Notes: generated by a model not told the origin, from the sequence alone. A stretch of DNA of 64,000 bases from Aliishimia sp039978895 (GCA_039978895.1 JBDWAL010000034.1:1-64000); one strand, 5' to 3'. Shown: positions 34,613-44,413, numbered from the stretch's first letter. Numbers and translations: made by a program.

Positions 34613-36133
34613 TCACTCTTCCCAGGTGACGCCTTCAAGACGGATCATGCCGTCGGGATAGGGCGTGAAGCCTTTCATGTTGTCGCTGTAGGCCCAGATC
34701 CAGTTCACATGGTAGAGGAACAGGCGTGGCAGCTCGTCGAGCATGATCAACATCGCTTCGTCATAAAGCGCCTTGCGCTCTGCTGTGCTGGGGGCCACGC
34801 GCGCTGCGTTCAACAACTCGTCCATCTTCGGATTGGAGTAGTTGCTGTCATTGATCCCACCACCAGTCGTTGCGAATTGGTGGTTGTTGCCATCGGGGTC
34901 CACGCGGCCTGACCAGCCGATTTGGCTGGCGTAATAATCACCGGCGGATTGGTCGGCCAACAGCGTCGCGAACTCTTTCGATGTTAGCTTGATGTCGATC
35001 CCGGCCTGAGCGGCCATGGCTTGCACGACTTGCATCACCGCCAGAGGTTCGGTCGAGTTGGGGACTTGGACTTCCAACCCAATGCCGTCCGGGTAGCCTG
35101 CTTCGCTCAACAGCGCTTTGGCTTTTTCGATATCAGCGGGCGGTACAGGCAAACTGGAGTTGTACCACGGAGAAGTTGACGGGAAGGATTGGTTGCCGGG
35201 TGCGAAAGCCCCATCGAACACCACTTGGTTCAGTGCGTTGCGGTCGATGGCGTGGCTAAGCGCCTGACGCAGACGTTTGTCATTGCCCCAAGGGTTGTCA
35301 CCCTTGTCACCATTGTTGATATTGAACGTAATACCTTGATATCCCAGTGAAACGGCATCATCGACAACAATGCTGGCGTCGCCATTGGCCTGTGCTAGAT
35401 CGGTGGCTGCAAGGCGTTCGAGCATATCGATATCACCCGATTGCAGGTTGGCCAGACGCACTGTGGTGTCGGGGATCGGCAGGAAGGTGACGCTGTCAAA
35501 GTTGATGGCGTCGGCGTTCCAGTAGTCGGCGAATTTGGTCAGAACGATCTTGTCTTGTGCCACACGCTCGGTGAAGCTGAAAGCGCCCGAGCAGACCGGG
35601 TTGAGGCCAAAATCAGCGCCGGCAGCAGCCGCGGCCGTGGGTGAGACCATCATGCCAGCGCGGTCGGCGAGCTGTGCCAGAAGCGTGGCGTCCGCGCCTG
35701 CGAGGTTGAGCTTGATTTCGTACTCACCGGTCACTTCGGTAGACGTGATGGACTTCAGCTCGGATTTGCGACGGGATTCATCCATCGTCTGGGAACGCTC
35801 GATATTCGCAGCAACTGCTTGGGCGTTGAAAGGCGTGCCATCATGGAAAACGACACCTTGGCGCAGTTGCATGGTGACCGAAGTTCCGTCGTCGGACGTC
35901 GTCCAGGCTGTGGCAAGCTGGGGGATGATCTCTAGGTCGGGGGTGATATCGACGAGCTTGTCGCACATCGATGCATAGACGATCCGACCCACAAAGGTGC
36001 GGGACTGATCGGGGTCAAGCACATCGGCATCTGATTGCAATGCGATGCGCAAGTCTTTGGCGAGACCGGGGTTGGCACCCAGTGCGGTAGCACTCAGTAG
36101 CGCCGTGATCAGGGCAGTTTTTAGATGTGACAT
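34613..36133 (-). CDS. Peptide ABC transporter substrate-binding protein (DppA-like)
   Basis: 506 residues. The N-terminus is a signal peptide (MSHLKTALITALLSATALGANPGLA), then the cluster-C binding-protein fold with LRIALQSDADVLDPDQSRTFVG, LRQGVVFHDGTPFNAQAVAANIER and KRLRQALSHAIDRNAL. It delivers peptides, or possibly opines or gamma-glutamyl compounds, to the permease pair from the periplasm. It lies in the middle of the operon (3 bases after the dppF stop). Confidence 0.88.
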   Translation of the reverse strand: MSHLKTALITALLSATALGANPGLAKDLRIALQSDADVLDPDQSRTFVGRIVYASMCDKLVDITPDLEIIPQLATAWTTSDDGTSVTMQLRQGVVFHDGTPFNAQAVAANIERSQTMDESRRKSELKSITSTEVTGEYEIKLNLAGADATLLAQLADRAGMMVSPTAAAAAGADFGLNPVCSGAFSFTERVAQDKIVLTKFADYWNADAINFDSVTFLPIPDTTVRLANLQSGDIDMLERLAATDLAQANGDASIVVDDAVSLGYQGITFNINNGDKGDNPWGNDKRLRQALSHAIDRNALNQVVFDGAFAPGNQSFPSTSPWYNSSLPVPPADIEKAKALLSEAGYPDGIGLEVQVPNSTEPLAVMQVVQAMAAQAGIDIKLTSKEFATLLADQSAGDYYASQIGWSGRVDPDGNNHQFATTGGGINDSNYSNPKMDELLNAARVAPSTAERKALYDEAMLIMLDELPRLFLYHVNWIWAYSDNMKGFTPYPDGMIRLEGVTWEE

Positions 36134-36136
36134 ATG

Positions 36137-37246
36137 TCAGGTCCTCTCCGTCGGTTGATTGGTCTTGTGCGTGACGGTTCCGCCTTCGACCGCGGCGCGG
36201 TACAGGGCGAACCGGGCTTCTGCGGCCGCGGTTTTTGGTGGTGTCGGGGCGAGTGGTGGCTCGCTGGCAAGGGTGCCCCAAAGGTGGCAGGCCACTTGGT
36301 GGCCTTTGGTGTCCACGCTTTCCAGATTTGGGGCGTCGGTTCTGCATATCTCCTGTGCATGCGCGCAGCGTGTATGAAAGCGGCATCCGGGGGGCGGGGC
36401 TGTAGGGCTTGGCATCTCGCCTAATACGGTCGCCTTATGGCCGCCCGGTTTGCCGCCCATGGTGGGGATTGAGGCCAGCAATGCCCGTGTGTAGGGGTGG
36501 CGCGGCGTCGCGTAGACGTCTTCGGTCGGGCCGCTTTCAACGATCCGGCCCAGATACATCACGGCCACACGGTCGCTCATATGACGGATGACGCCCAGAT
36601 CATGGGCGATGATGACCAGCGTCAACCCCATGTCGCGCGACAGATCACCAAGCAGGTTGATCACCTGCGCTTGAACCGAGACGTCGAGCGCGGACACAGG
36701 TTCATCCCCGATGATCAGCTTGGGGCCAGAGGCCAGCGCGCGGGCAATTCCGATCCGCTGTCGTTGTCCGCCACTGAACTCATGCGGGTAACGCCCAGCA
36801 TATTCGGCCCGCAGCCCCACTTTGCGCAACAGCTCTGCCACCCGTTCGCGGCGCTGTTGGGCGTTGAGTTCAGGGGCATGCACCTCCAGCGGCTCACCGA
36901 CCAGTTTGCCGACACTCATGCGCGGGTTGAGCGATGAAAAAGGGTCTTGGAAAATGAATTGCATTTGTTTGCGCAGGGTTTGCAAGGCTGCCCCTCTGGC
37001 CGCGCTGACCTCATGCCCGTCAAACAGAACATTGCCGGATGTCGGATCCAGAAGCCGCATCAACACTCTCGCCAAGGTGGATTTGCCGCAGCCGCTTTCC
37101 CCGACAATGGCGAATGTCTCACCGCGACGCACCCTCAGGGAGACCCCGTCCACGGCCTGAACAACTGGCGCGCGCGACAACCAGCTGCTGCTGCCGCCGA
37201 AATGTTTGACCACGTCTATCGCTTCCAAGATGACATCATCCGTCAT
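36137..37246 (-). CDS. Peptide ABC transporter ATP-binding protein (DppF-like)
   Basis: 369 residues. It has Walker A GESGCGKST, the signature FSGGQRQRIGIARAL, Walker B LIIGDEPVSALD, and the C-terminal oligopeptide-family extension with CRFHTRCAHAQEIC, which in relatives binds an iron-sulfur cluster. It is one of two ATPase subunits; the start overlaps the dppD-like stop by 4 bases. Confidence 0.88.
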   Translation of the reverse strand: MTDDVILEAIDVVKHFGGSSSWLSRAPVVQAVDGVSLRVRRGETFAIVGESGCGKSTLARVLMRLLDPTSGNVLFDGHEVSAARGAALQTLRKQMQFIFQDPFSSLNPRMSVGKLVGEPLEVHAPELNAQQRRERVAELLRKVGLRAEYAGRYPHEFSGGQRQRIGIARALASGPKLIIGDEPVSALDVSVQAQVINLLGDLSRDMGLTLVIIAHDLGVIRHMSDRVAVMYLGRIVESGPTEDVYATPRHPYTRALLASIPTMGGKPGGHKATVLGEMPSPTAPPPGCRFHTRCAHAQEICRTDAPNLESVDTKGHQVACHLWGTLASEPPLAPTPPKTAAAEARFALYRAAVEGGTVTHKTNQPTERT

Positions 37247-38268
37247 GCAAGCACCGACAGATTTGCTTCAAGAGGGGCAAAGTGGCAGGCCACGTCATGA
37301 TCTTGCGCGATGTTGGACAACGGTGGACGCGTTTCGCAGGTTTTCGCGGCAAAGGCGCAACGGGTCCGAAACCTGCACCCGGTCGGCATATTCGCAACCG
37401 TCGGCACGGTGCCCGGCACAATCGCCAGCCGCGTGCCGGGCTTATCGAGCTGGGGCATCGCGCTCATGAGACCTATTGTGTAGGGATGTTGCGGGTTGTT
37501 GAATACCTCTTCCACGGGTCCCTGTTCCACCACTTGGCCGCCATACATCACAGCAACCGTGTCGGCGATTTCGGCCACGACACCCAGGTCATGGGTGATC
37601 ATAATGGTACCCATGCCAGTCTCGTCGCGCAGGTCGCGGATCAGGTCAAGGATCTGGGCCTGTATCGTTACATCAAGGGCGGTTGTGGGTTCATCGGCGA
37701 TTAGGATTTGTGGGTCATTGGCCAAGGCCATGGCAATCATGACGCGTTGCCGCATACCACCGGACAATTGGTGCGGATATTCCGACAGGCGCTGTTCAGG
37801 GTTGGCGATGCCCACACGCTGCAACATCTGTAGTGCCCTGTCGCGTGCCGGTGTTCCGGTGGCGCCGGTATGACGCTGTACCGCTTCCTCAATCTGATTG
37901 CCTATGGTGAACGCGGGGTTGAGCGATGTCATCGGCTCTTGAAAAATCATAGCGACGCGATTGCCACGCATTTCGGGCGGAAGTGTTTCGTGTGACAAAT
38001 CAAGCTTTACTTCGTCAATATGTAATTCACCTGATGAAATGAGCGTGAAATTCGGTGGAAGGAGACCCATCAACGCCATCGCAGTGACACTTTTTCCACA
38101 GCCGGACTCACCGACCACGCAGAGAACCTCCCCGCGCTTAACGGATAAACTGATCCCGTCAATTACATCATTCGCCTGACCTTTAAATCGCAAAACCAGA
38201 TCAGTCAGCCCCATCAATGTGTCTGCGTGGGCAGCATCAGGTGGATTTGTATAATTTTGCCTCGGCAT
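37243..38268 (-). CDS. Peptide ABC transporter ATP-binding protein (DppD-like), first gene of the operon
   Basis: 341 residues; an alternative start at 38214 would drop 18 poorly conserved residues. It has Walker A GESGCGKSV, the signature LSGGMRQRVMIAMAL, Walker B ILIADEPTTALD, and the C-terminal CRFRTRCAFAAKTC extension. It is the first gene of the nine-gene minus-strand run dppD-F-A-B-C, ggt, DUF1028, gntR, amidase. The promoter region upstream contains a palindrome and a possible sigma-70-type promoter. Confidence 0.87.
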   Translation of the reverse strand: MPRQNYTNPPDAAHADTLMGLTDLVLRFKGQANDVIDGISLSVKRGEVLCVVGESGCGKSVTAMALMGLLPPNFTLISSGELHIDEVKLDLSHETLPPEMRGNRVAMIFQEPMTSLNPAFTIGNQIEEAVQRHTGATGTPARDRALQMLQRVGIANPEQRLSEYPHQLSGGMRQRVMIAMALANDPQILIADEPTTALDVTIQAQILDLIRDLRDETGMGTIMITHDLGVVAEIADTVAVMYGGQVVEQGPVEEVFNNPQHPYTIGLMSAMPQLDKPGTRLAIVPGTVPTVANMPTGCRFRTRCAFAAKTCETRPPLSNIAQDHDVACHFAPLEANLSVLA

Positions 38269-38310
38269 CTAGCCAGTCATCCCTCCGCACCGTCGCGAAT
38301 CTACATCTGT

Positions 38311-38349
38311 GAACCAATGCTATAATGGTTCGGCATGCAACGAAGTCAA
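38311..38349 (-). promoter_or_regulatory. Promoter/operator candidate of the peptide operon
   Basis: On the minus strand TTGACT (complement of 38344-38349) is followed after 17 bases by ATTATA (complement of 38321-38326), a moderate -35/-10 pair. GAACCA (38311-38316) and TGGTTC (38326-38331) form an inverted repeat overlapping the -10, a suitable site for repression by the GntR regulator of the operon. Confidence 0.35.
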
Positions 38350-38529
38350 GCAACGACGGATAATCAAGCGCTTGGACCGCCGCGCGTTGAACGAAGTGCT
38401 CAATAAAGTATCGTTACGCCCATTGGGCTCAACGTGTGGGGTCTAAAGCCCATCGAAATGGAATGTCCGCAAAGATCAGAAGGCGGACGCGCTTGCTAAC
38501 GAGACGAAGGCCAGCTCTGCCCGCAGTTT

Positions 38530-39309
38530 GTGAATTCACTGGTCCCACGATTGCAGCTTTGCCGCGAATGTCTCCCTCGACGGGCTGCGCTGCAGAATGG
38601 CAGGGGGAGGGTGACTTTCACCTATGCGCCAGGATGTGGCGGCAAACATACTTCGGATATCTTGCAGGACCGTAACTGTGTTCTGCAAGTCGACGGGTAT
38701 AATGGCTATAATGGTATGCTGGACGCTAAAACCAATAGTGATGTTAGATTGGCATATTGCTGGGCGCATGCGCGACGCAAGCTGTATGAGCTGACGAAGA
38801 ACAGAACGGCGCAAATCGCTAATGAAGGACTGAAGCAGATCACCGCACTCCGTCGTATTCAAAGCCAGTTATGCTGAATGTCGGCCGATGAACGCCTTGC
38901 CGTGCGCAAAGAACAGACTACGCCCAAAGTCGCGGCGTTCAAGATATGGCTGGATCAGGCACGATTGCAGGTCTCAATCAAATCCCCAACAGGTGAAGCC
39001 CCCAAATATATGGTCAAATACTGGAATGGGTTAATCTTGTTCCTGACGGATGGTCGTATCGAGATGGACAAAAATACCCTTGAGCGTACTATTCGCCCGA
39101 GAACCTTGAACCGTAAGAACGCTTTATTTGCGGGTCATAAACGAGGTGCGCAAAACTGGGCTACCCGCGCCTCATTGATCGAGACATGCAAACTGAATGG
39201 CATCGAACCCCATGCATATTTGACCAATGTGCTGACCGGCATCATCAATGGGCAAAGACAAAACCAGATCGAGGAATTGCGGCTGTGGAAGTTCCGAAAT
39301 ACCATCTAA
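38530..39309 (+). mobile_element. IS66-family transposase (TnpC) remnant with in-frame stop
   Basis: From about 38600 the frame reads VTFTYAPGCGGKHTSDILQD, LQVDGYNGYNGML and LAYCWAHARRKLYELT. It is interrupted by TGA at 38875-38877 and then continues MSADERLAVRKE, IEMDKNTLERTIRP and ALFAGHKRGAQNWA to 39309, the complete C-terminal half of IS66 transposases. The N-terminal half, the accessory tnpA and tnpB genes, and recognisable ends are missing. It lies directly beyond the promoter of the peptide operon. Confidence 0.85.
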
Positions 39310-39314
39310 AACTG

Positions 39315-39626
39315 ATGTTTGAATGGGGTGGTGGTTGCCTGTGGTGCCTAAACGAAGCTGCACGTCAAAAATTTGATGTAGGACCAGTTGAGACCAAAGT
39401 CGACTTAACACAGGCAATTCTAAACCAAATGCAAAAGCTAACTGAGTGGCATGATTCAGCACTAAATTGGGAATATCCACCTAATCCTGGGCCATGGCAA
39501 CGGGCTCAATACGAAGCTTTTGATATTGCAGCACTTGAAACGCTACAAGAAGTGAAAATGCACCTCGGACCAAAGTTCAGCATCTTCTATGATAAACTGG
39601 GCTACTTCGAAGAAGTTAAAAAGTAA
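39315..39626 (+). CDS. Conserved hypothetical protein beside the IS66 remnant
   Basis: About 103 residues from ATG 39315 (MFEWGGGCLWCLNEAARQKF); the frame is open upstream through the end of the transposase frame, and a GTG at 39288 is also possible. The sequence WHDSALNWEYPPNPGPWQ and the acidic C-terminus resemble a small family I recall as uncharacterised in many bacteria. There is no signal peptide or membrane segment. It could be a cargo gene or a resident gene whose promoter was replaced by the IS. Function unknown. Confidence 0.55.
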   Translation: MFEWGGGCLWCLNEAARQKFDVGPVETKVDLTQAILNQMQKLTEWHDSALNWEYPPNPGPWQRAQYEAFDIAALETLQEVKMHLGPKFSIFYDKLGYFEEVKK

Positions 39627-39789
39627 TACTGGGGTCAAAACACCGCTGACACTGCAGTGAATGTCTGCTTCGGCGGGCCGCATCGCTGCATCCGGTGGCA
39701 GACCTTAGCCCATTTTGACGGATGTTGCAGAGTGCACGGCTGTCCGTATTGCTACTGCTTCTGATGTCGGAAAAAAGTGCGTGAGTTCT

Positions 39790-39978
39790 TCACTGATCGT
39801 CGATCAGTTCTGGGTCAATCGGTAGGTCTGCGATCTCGCGCGAGGTCATCTTTCGAATGTCTGGATGGGATAAGGGATCGCGGGACCAACGAGGATCAAA
39901 AGCTTCGATGCGATCGTCGTTCGGACGAGCGTGATACTTGATCTTCGTCCAAAAAGTGATGAATGTACTCTGTAGCAT
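39790..39978 (-). CDS. Small hypothetical protein (roseobacter-type, DPLSHPDIRKM motif)
   Basis: 62 residues ending DPRWSRDPLSHPDIRKMTSREIADLPIDPELIDDQ. I recall similar short proteins with a W-x-DPLSHP motif in Rhodobacteraceae, without known function. It is transcribed away from the LysR gene at 40050, so both could use the 39979-40049 promoter region. Moderate support only. Confidence 0.45.
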   Translation of the reverse strand: MLQSTFITFWTKIKYHARPNDDRIEAFDPRWSRDPLSHPDIRKMTSREIADLPIDPELIDDQ

Positions 39979-40034
39979 TCCTGTATTTTTTTCACAGGTG
40001 GTTGCATATTTTCATCGAAAACTCGTCGGATACT

Positions 40035-40051
40035 ATATAGATATTCTATAT
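40035..40051. promoter_or_regulatory. Palindrome over the lysR start codon
   Basis: ATATAGA (40035-40041) and TCTATAT (40045-40051) form a perfect inverted repeat with a 3-base spacer, ending inside the ATG of the following lysR gene. The AT-rich symmetric shape fits a LysR recognition box and suggests autoregulation. Confidence 0.45.
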
Positions 40052-40937
40052 GAGAAGACTCAATGGTGTTCACTTGGGCGGCCTCCGGGCCGTGGAAGTT
40101 GTCGCTCGGTGCGGCACGTTGCAGGATGCCGCGCGAGAACTTGGGGTGACGCCTGGTGCAGTTAGCCAGCAAATCATCAAAGCAGAAGCCCAAGTGGGCC
40201 GCCGATTGTTCGAACGGACACCAAAGGGGATGGTTCCAACACGAACCGGTCAACAAGTTGCGCACTATCTATTGGCAGGCTTTCAATCCATCACACACGC
40301 AGTTGCCATCGCACAAGAGCGAAGATCAGACACAATTACGATTGCCGTCCCCCCAATTTTTGCAGGTAAGTGGCTTGTTTGCAGGCTAAACCGTTTCGCT
40401 AAAGCACACCCAGAAATCAAAGTACGGATTGATGCGTCTGTTGATCTAATCGACCTGCGCACGGGCGACGCAGACGCTTGTATCCGCGTGGGATTTGGGG
40501 ATTGGTCCGGTGTTGTCGCGGAGGAATTGTTCGTGCAGCGCGTTTTTCCGGTCTGTGCACCTAGCCTCTCAGATGACCTTACAAACCCTGAGGACTTAAA
40601 GCGTGTGCCCATCATTCGTGACATAAACAACATGTTCAGTTGGAATGTCTGGCTAGAGCCGAATGAAATGAACGAAGAGCAGCTCGGGCATGGGCCGGAA
40701 TTTTCCGACGCCGCGCTTTGCCTTGATGCTGCCATTGCCGGTCAAGGTGTGTTTCTTGCTTGGGAAACGCTTGCACAGGACGCACTGGCACGGGGGCAAC
40801 TCATAGCTCCGTTCCCTGGCCGCTTCAGAACCGGCATTTCCTACTGGTTTATTGAACCCGTTGACCGACAAAGACCGGTCGCGGTCGAAGCCTTTAGAAA
40901 CTGGCTAGTGAGTGAACTGGCAGGCGGAGAGACATGA
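40050..40937 (+). CDS. LysR-type regulator (GcvA-like)
   Basis: 295 residues. The helix-turn-helix segment (LQDAARELGVTPGAVSQQIIKAEAQVGRRLFERTPKGMVPT) is followed by a periplasmic-binding-type effector domain, with the GcvA/AmpR-like LDLRTGDADACIRVGFGDW segment. It overlaps the following SDR gene by 4 bases, so the two are cotranscribed. Target and inducer are unknown. Confidence 0.85.
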   Translation: MRRLNGVHLGGLRAVEVVARCGTLQDAARELGVTPGAVSQQIIKAEAQVGRRLFERTPKGMVPTRTGQQVAHYLLAGFQSITHAVAIAQERRSDTITIAVPPIFAGKWLVCRLNRFAKAHPEIKVRIDASVDLIDLRTGDADACIRVGFGDWSGVVAEELFVQRVFPVCAPSLSDDLTNPEDLKRVPIIRDINNMFSWNVWLEPNEMNEEQLGHGPEFSDAALCLDAAIAGQGVFLAWETLAQDALARGQLIAPFPGRFRTGISYWFIEPVDRQRPVAVEAFRNWLVSELAGGET

Positions 40938-41785
40938 GCCCCTTGCGTTCTATCTTGGTGACTGGCAGTTCGGGTCGTATAGGGTCGGCCATCTGCGCAG
41001 TCGCGCGCAAGCAGGGACTGCGCGTTGTTGGGTTGGATTCCAGACCTGACGCACTTTCGGCCAAGGCCGACATCACGCACGGCGCCAGCCTTGCAAAGTG
41101 GTTTGAAGGCATAGATTGCGTTTTCCATTGCGCGGGCTTGCATGCACCGCATGTCAGGCTTGTGACCAATGATAGATTCCAAAAGGTCAATGTTGGCGGA
41201 ACCCAAAACGTCCTCCAAGCTGTCAAACAGGCAGGAGTACCCCGCATTGTGCTAACCAGCTCAACCGCTGTGCTTGGTGGCGGCTCCGAACCAGGGCATC
41301 CAGCGCGCTGGATCGATGAGATGACACCGGCGGTCCCGCGCACCATCTACCACACCACGAAAATAGAAGCAGAACTGGAAGTACGTAAGGCGACCGGGCC
41401 TGACCTCAAAGCATCAATTGTCAGGCTCGGCCGCTGTTTCGAAGAAGGGCGATACCTGACCACAGTTTACCGGCTCTCACGTGGGATTAGCGTCAGGGGT
41501 GCGACGACCGCGCACCTTTGTGCCGCAAATGCCTGTGATCTGGAATGCAAGCCGATGATAGCTTCTGCACAGACACCTTTTGACCGCGATGACATGTCGG
41601 CACTCGGGTGCGACGCTTCGTCGATCATCGAAGACAAATGCAGCGAGCTGCCCGCTGTCTTTGCTGCCCGTGGCTGGGCCATCCCCACACGAATAGACAG
41701 AGTATATGATAGCGCGGCGACACAAAAGCTTTGGCAGTGGACGCCAAGGGATGACATACACACTACTCTCGCGCGGCTTTCGTGA
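40934..41785 (+). CDS. NAD-dependent epimerase/dehydratase family (extended SDR)
   Basis: 283 residues. The Rossmann motif TGSSGRIGS (residues 10-18), FHCAGLHAPHV, VLTSSTAV and the catalytic YHTTK are present, so the fold and catalytic pair are complete. The later part has only low similarity that I can see to named members. It would oxidise, reduce or epimerise a sugar- or steroid-like substrate with NAD(P). Translation is coupled to the upstream lysR by a 4-base overlap. Confidence 0.8.
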   Translation: MSPLRSILVTGSSGRIGSAICAVARKQGLRVVGLDSRPDALSAKADITHGASLAKWFEGIDCVFHCAGLHAPHVRLVTNDRFQKVNVGGTQNVLQAVKQAGVPRIVLTSSTAVLGGGSEPGHPARWIDEMTPAVPRTIYHTTKIEAELEVRKATGPDLKASIVRLGRCFEEGRYLTTVYRLSRGISVRGATTAHLCAANACDLECKPMIASAQTPFDRDDMSALGCDASSIIEDKCSELPAVFAARGWAIPTRIDRVYDSAATQKLWQWTPRDDIHTTLARLS

Positions 41786-42481
41786 GCTCGCAGGATACCG
41801 TACCGGACTTTTGTGCAGACCGCAGCAATGGTGAGGTTGGGCTCCAACCGGACATTGGATGCGGCGCAGCATCTGCCAAACCCCAAGTTAAGTCTTATCA
41901 AGAAAGGGCCCATAAGAGAGATCACTCGCCCTGCAGGGGTGCTGCGGTTGCATCCATTTTACGGACATTCGTCGCGACTGCGAAATCTTGGTGTGGGTGA
42001 TCTCACAGACTGCGGGACTTTGCAGATCTTCAAGGCATAGCTGTGATTGTCCGTGTCTAGCTTTGAAACAAAGCGGCTTCACGAACATTGACTTCGACTT
42101 ACTTCACAAAGCGCCCCTTAGTGTTTTCAGGCCCAACATGACCGCTGCTCATTGCACCCGAGATGTACAGGCATTCCAACTAAGGTTGTACGTTAGTCCG
42201 ATTAGGACCCTACGACCAATCAAAGCCAGACCGATTTTAGCGAGGGTTGATGAATCCCTGAATTTTCGGTGAAACTCTCCATTCGATATGCTTTTTGGTG
42301 CAACATAGCTTTGGCCAGAAGCGCGGAGACTTCAAATATCGCAGCGTTTCTGGCCAAAGCGGAAAGAACGTTTTAAATGAGGAAACAAACGGACATTTTG
42401 GGTCTGGAGGCTTACTCTCGGCAGGATTGGTAAGGGCGGAATGTTGAATTGGCACTACTAAGAAGTTGACATTGAATTTCG
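41786..42481. other. Unassigned stretch before the IS21 remnant
   Basis: About 700 bases without a recognisable gene. Short frames on both strands do not match families I know. The right-hand part (about 42250-42460) may be IS-related non-coding DNA, since the IS21 IstA homology begins at about 42482. Confidence 0.4.
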
Positions 42482-43090
42482 CTACGCAAAGAGCATCGTG
42501 CCGGTAAAGTTACTAAGAAAGTTCTCTATGATGAATTCATAGATGATGCCCCTGATGGCGCAAATGTGATGTCACTGTCGCGCTTCTATGAGCTCTTCGA
42601 TGAAGACATTCCAAAGCGTGGCGCGGAGATGCTATTTTCGTACTTGGGTGGCGAAATGTCCCAATTCGATTTCGCCGGTAGCCGGCCAGATCTACTAGTG
42701 GACAAATCTGGTACTCCTGTCCGATACGAGGTTGGTGTTGCTGTAAGCTGTGCAAGCCGTTTGATTTTTGCCAAAGCCATCCAATCTCAAAGGACCGAAT
42801 GCAGTATTAAGTTCATATGTGACATGTTCGAATTTTTCGGGGGAGTACAAGCGAGGTTGGTGGTCGACAACTTCAAAGCAGCAGTTCTCACGGCTCGGCG
42901 GGGCAATGAGCCTGCGCTTATCAACCCTCGTTTCCAGGCCTGTGCCGATCACTATCAAATTGGCCTGAGTCCTGCACGGGGTAAGCCGCTTGGAAAATTG
43001 TTCAGCTGGCTGAAGAACATGGTGGTGAGACAATCGCGCGTGCATGCCAAATCTCCAATGAAATGTCATCGATTTCGCTTCAGAAGTTGA
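42482..43090 (+). mobile_element. IS21-family IstA transposase remnant
   Basis: The frame from 42482 reads LRKEHRAGKVTKKVLYDEF, then MSLSRFYELFDED, GAEMLFSYLGGEMSQFDF, VAVSCASRLIFAKAIQSQ and FFGGVQARLVVDNFKAAVLTARR, the DDE core of IstA, and ends at 43090 in an unrelated tail. Both the helix-turn-helix N-terminus and the C-terminal third are missing. It is followed by the istB gene in the usual IS21 order. Confidence 0.8.
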
Positions 43091-43222
43091 GGTCAATGAT
43101 AAAGGCTCAGTCACCCTTGGCCGCCTGTCCTGAGGCAACCAGTGATGACCCCCCTGACCCAAGCGGGAACGTTCGTGGGGAAGAATATTACAAAAACATA
43201 CTGATCAATCGGGGAGAGAGTC

Positions 43223-43894
43223 ATGTCAATTAATGCTCTAAATGAAGGGCTGAACGCCTTACGCTTGTCCGGTATGAAAGATGAGTTGGAACATCAGTTG
43301 TTGCATCCAAGCTTTGATGACCAACCCTTTACCGATCACTTGCTTATGCTTGTAAATGCACAGGTCGAACGACGGCGTGAAAATAAGATCAAAAACCTTA
43401 CCAGTAGAGCAAAGTTCAAATACTTGGCTGCTCCGCAAGACATCAAGTATTCTTCGGACAGGAACATGGCAAAGGCCGAGATTTTAGAGTTGCTAAAGTG
43501 CGATTGGATCGAACGCGGTCAACATGTCTTGCTCACTGGACCGAGCGGCACCGGAAAAACATGGATTTCATGTGCTCTTGGGATGGCGGCTGTTCGCAAA
43601 GAAAAATCTGTCAAATATCAAAGAGTTTCTCAACTTTTGGAAGACATCCAATATGCGCGCATCGACGGTTCACTTCGAACTTTGCAGAGAAGTCTTAAAG
43701 CAACTGAGCTGCTTATTTTGGATGATTTTGCGTTACACTCGTTTTCAAAACAGGAAAGAGCCGATTTCTTCGAGGTCATTGAAGCAAGGAGTTCAGTCTC
43801 ATCGTTGATAATTGTTGGGCAAAGGCCGATGGAGGATTGGTACAGCTTCATTAAGGACCCCCTGATCGCAGATGCGTTCATGGATCGCATCTAG
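43223..43894 (+). mobile_element. istB: IS21-family IstB ATP-binding helper, C-terminally truncated by TAG
   Basis: 223 residues beginning MSINALNEGLNALRLSGMKDELEHQ, with GGGGAGAG-type ribosome-binding sequence upstream. Walker A is LTGPSGTGKTWISCALG, Walker B LLILDDFAL, and the C-terminal sensor region VGQRPMEDWYSFIKDP is present. The TAG at 43892-43894 follows DRI; the same frame continues SGSHLIKLEGASLR to another TAG at 43937-43939, which matches the usual IstB ending, so a nonsense change has removed about 15 residues. IstB assembles the transposase complex with ATP. Confidence 0.85.
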
Positions 43895-43976
43895 AGTGGT
43901 AGCCATTTGATTAAGCTAGAGGGCGCGTCGCTACGTTAGCGCTGTACGTTCATTCTTTGTAGGAATGGACGTACAA

Positions 43977-44273
43977 TTAGGTTCGTACAAGCTGTTCAGC
44001 ATTGTTGGGTTTTGCAACCGCTGCACCGATTAGGAATACGCTTCCAATGCGATGAACCAGTATGGTTGTATTGCCCTTCAACCTAAAGGCCAACCAACTG
44101 GCGCTGACTCCATAGCTGCTCAAAAAAGCTCTATCTATGATTAGATATGTGATCGATAGGGTTAAAAACTGCGGCATGAATGGGCTATTGGGATCGAAAA
44201 ATTGTGGGAAAAGCGCCGCAAAAAATATGACGGCTTTTGGGTTCGCTGCTGAGGCTAGGAAATCAAATGGCAT
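43977..44273 (-). pseudogene. LysE/RhtB-family exporter, C-terminal fragment
   Basis: 98 residues MPFDFLASAANPKAVIFFAALFPQFFDP, then membrane helices with LSITYLIIDRAFLSSYGVSASWLA and a final hydrophobic stretch. This is the second half of a LysE-type amino-acid exporter (about 205 residues). A TAA directly precedes the ATG and the frame upstream reads ATLFWSR, which fits the preceding part of the family, so a stop or frameshift plus 5' deletion destroyed it. It faces the LuxR gene. Confidence 0.6.
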
Positions 44274-44413
44274 TTACCTGCTCCAAAAAAGCGTTGCTGT
44301 CATCTTTTTGCGTTCGAACTTTCGACGTCGTTTTCTGAGATGGGTTTGGATGAACTTGCAAATTCACCTCGCTCCTGTGACTATTTCAAAAGTTGAACCT
44401 TGGGATTTCACCT

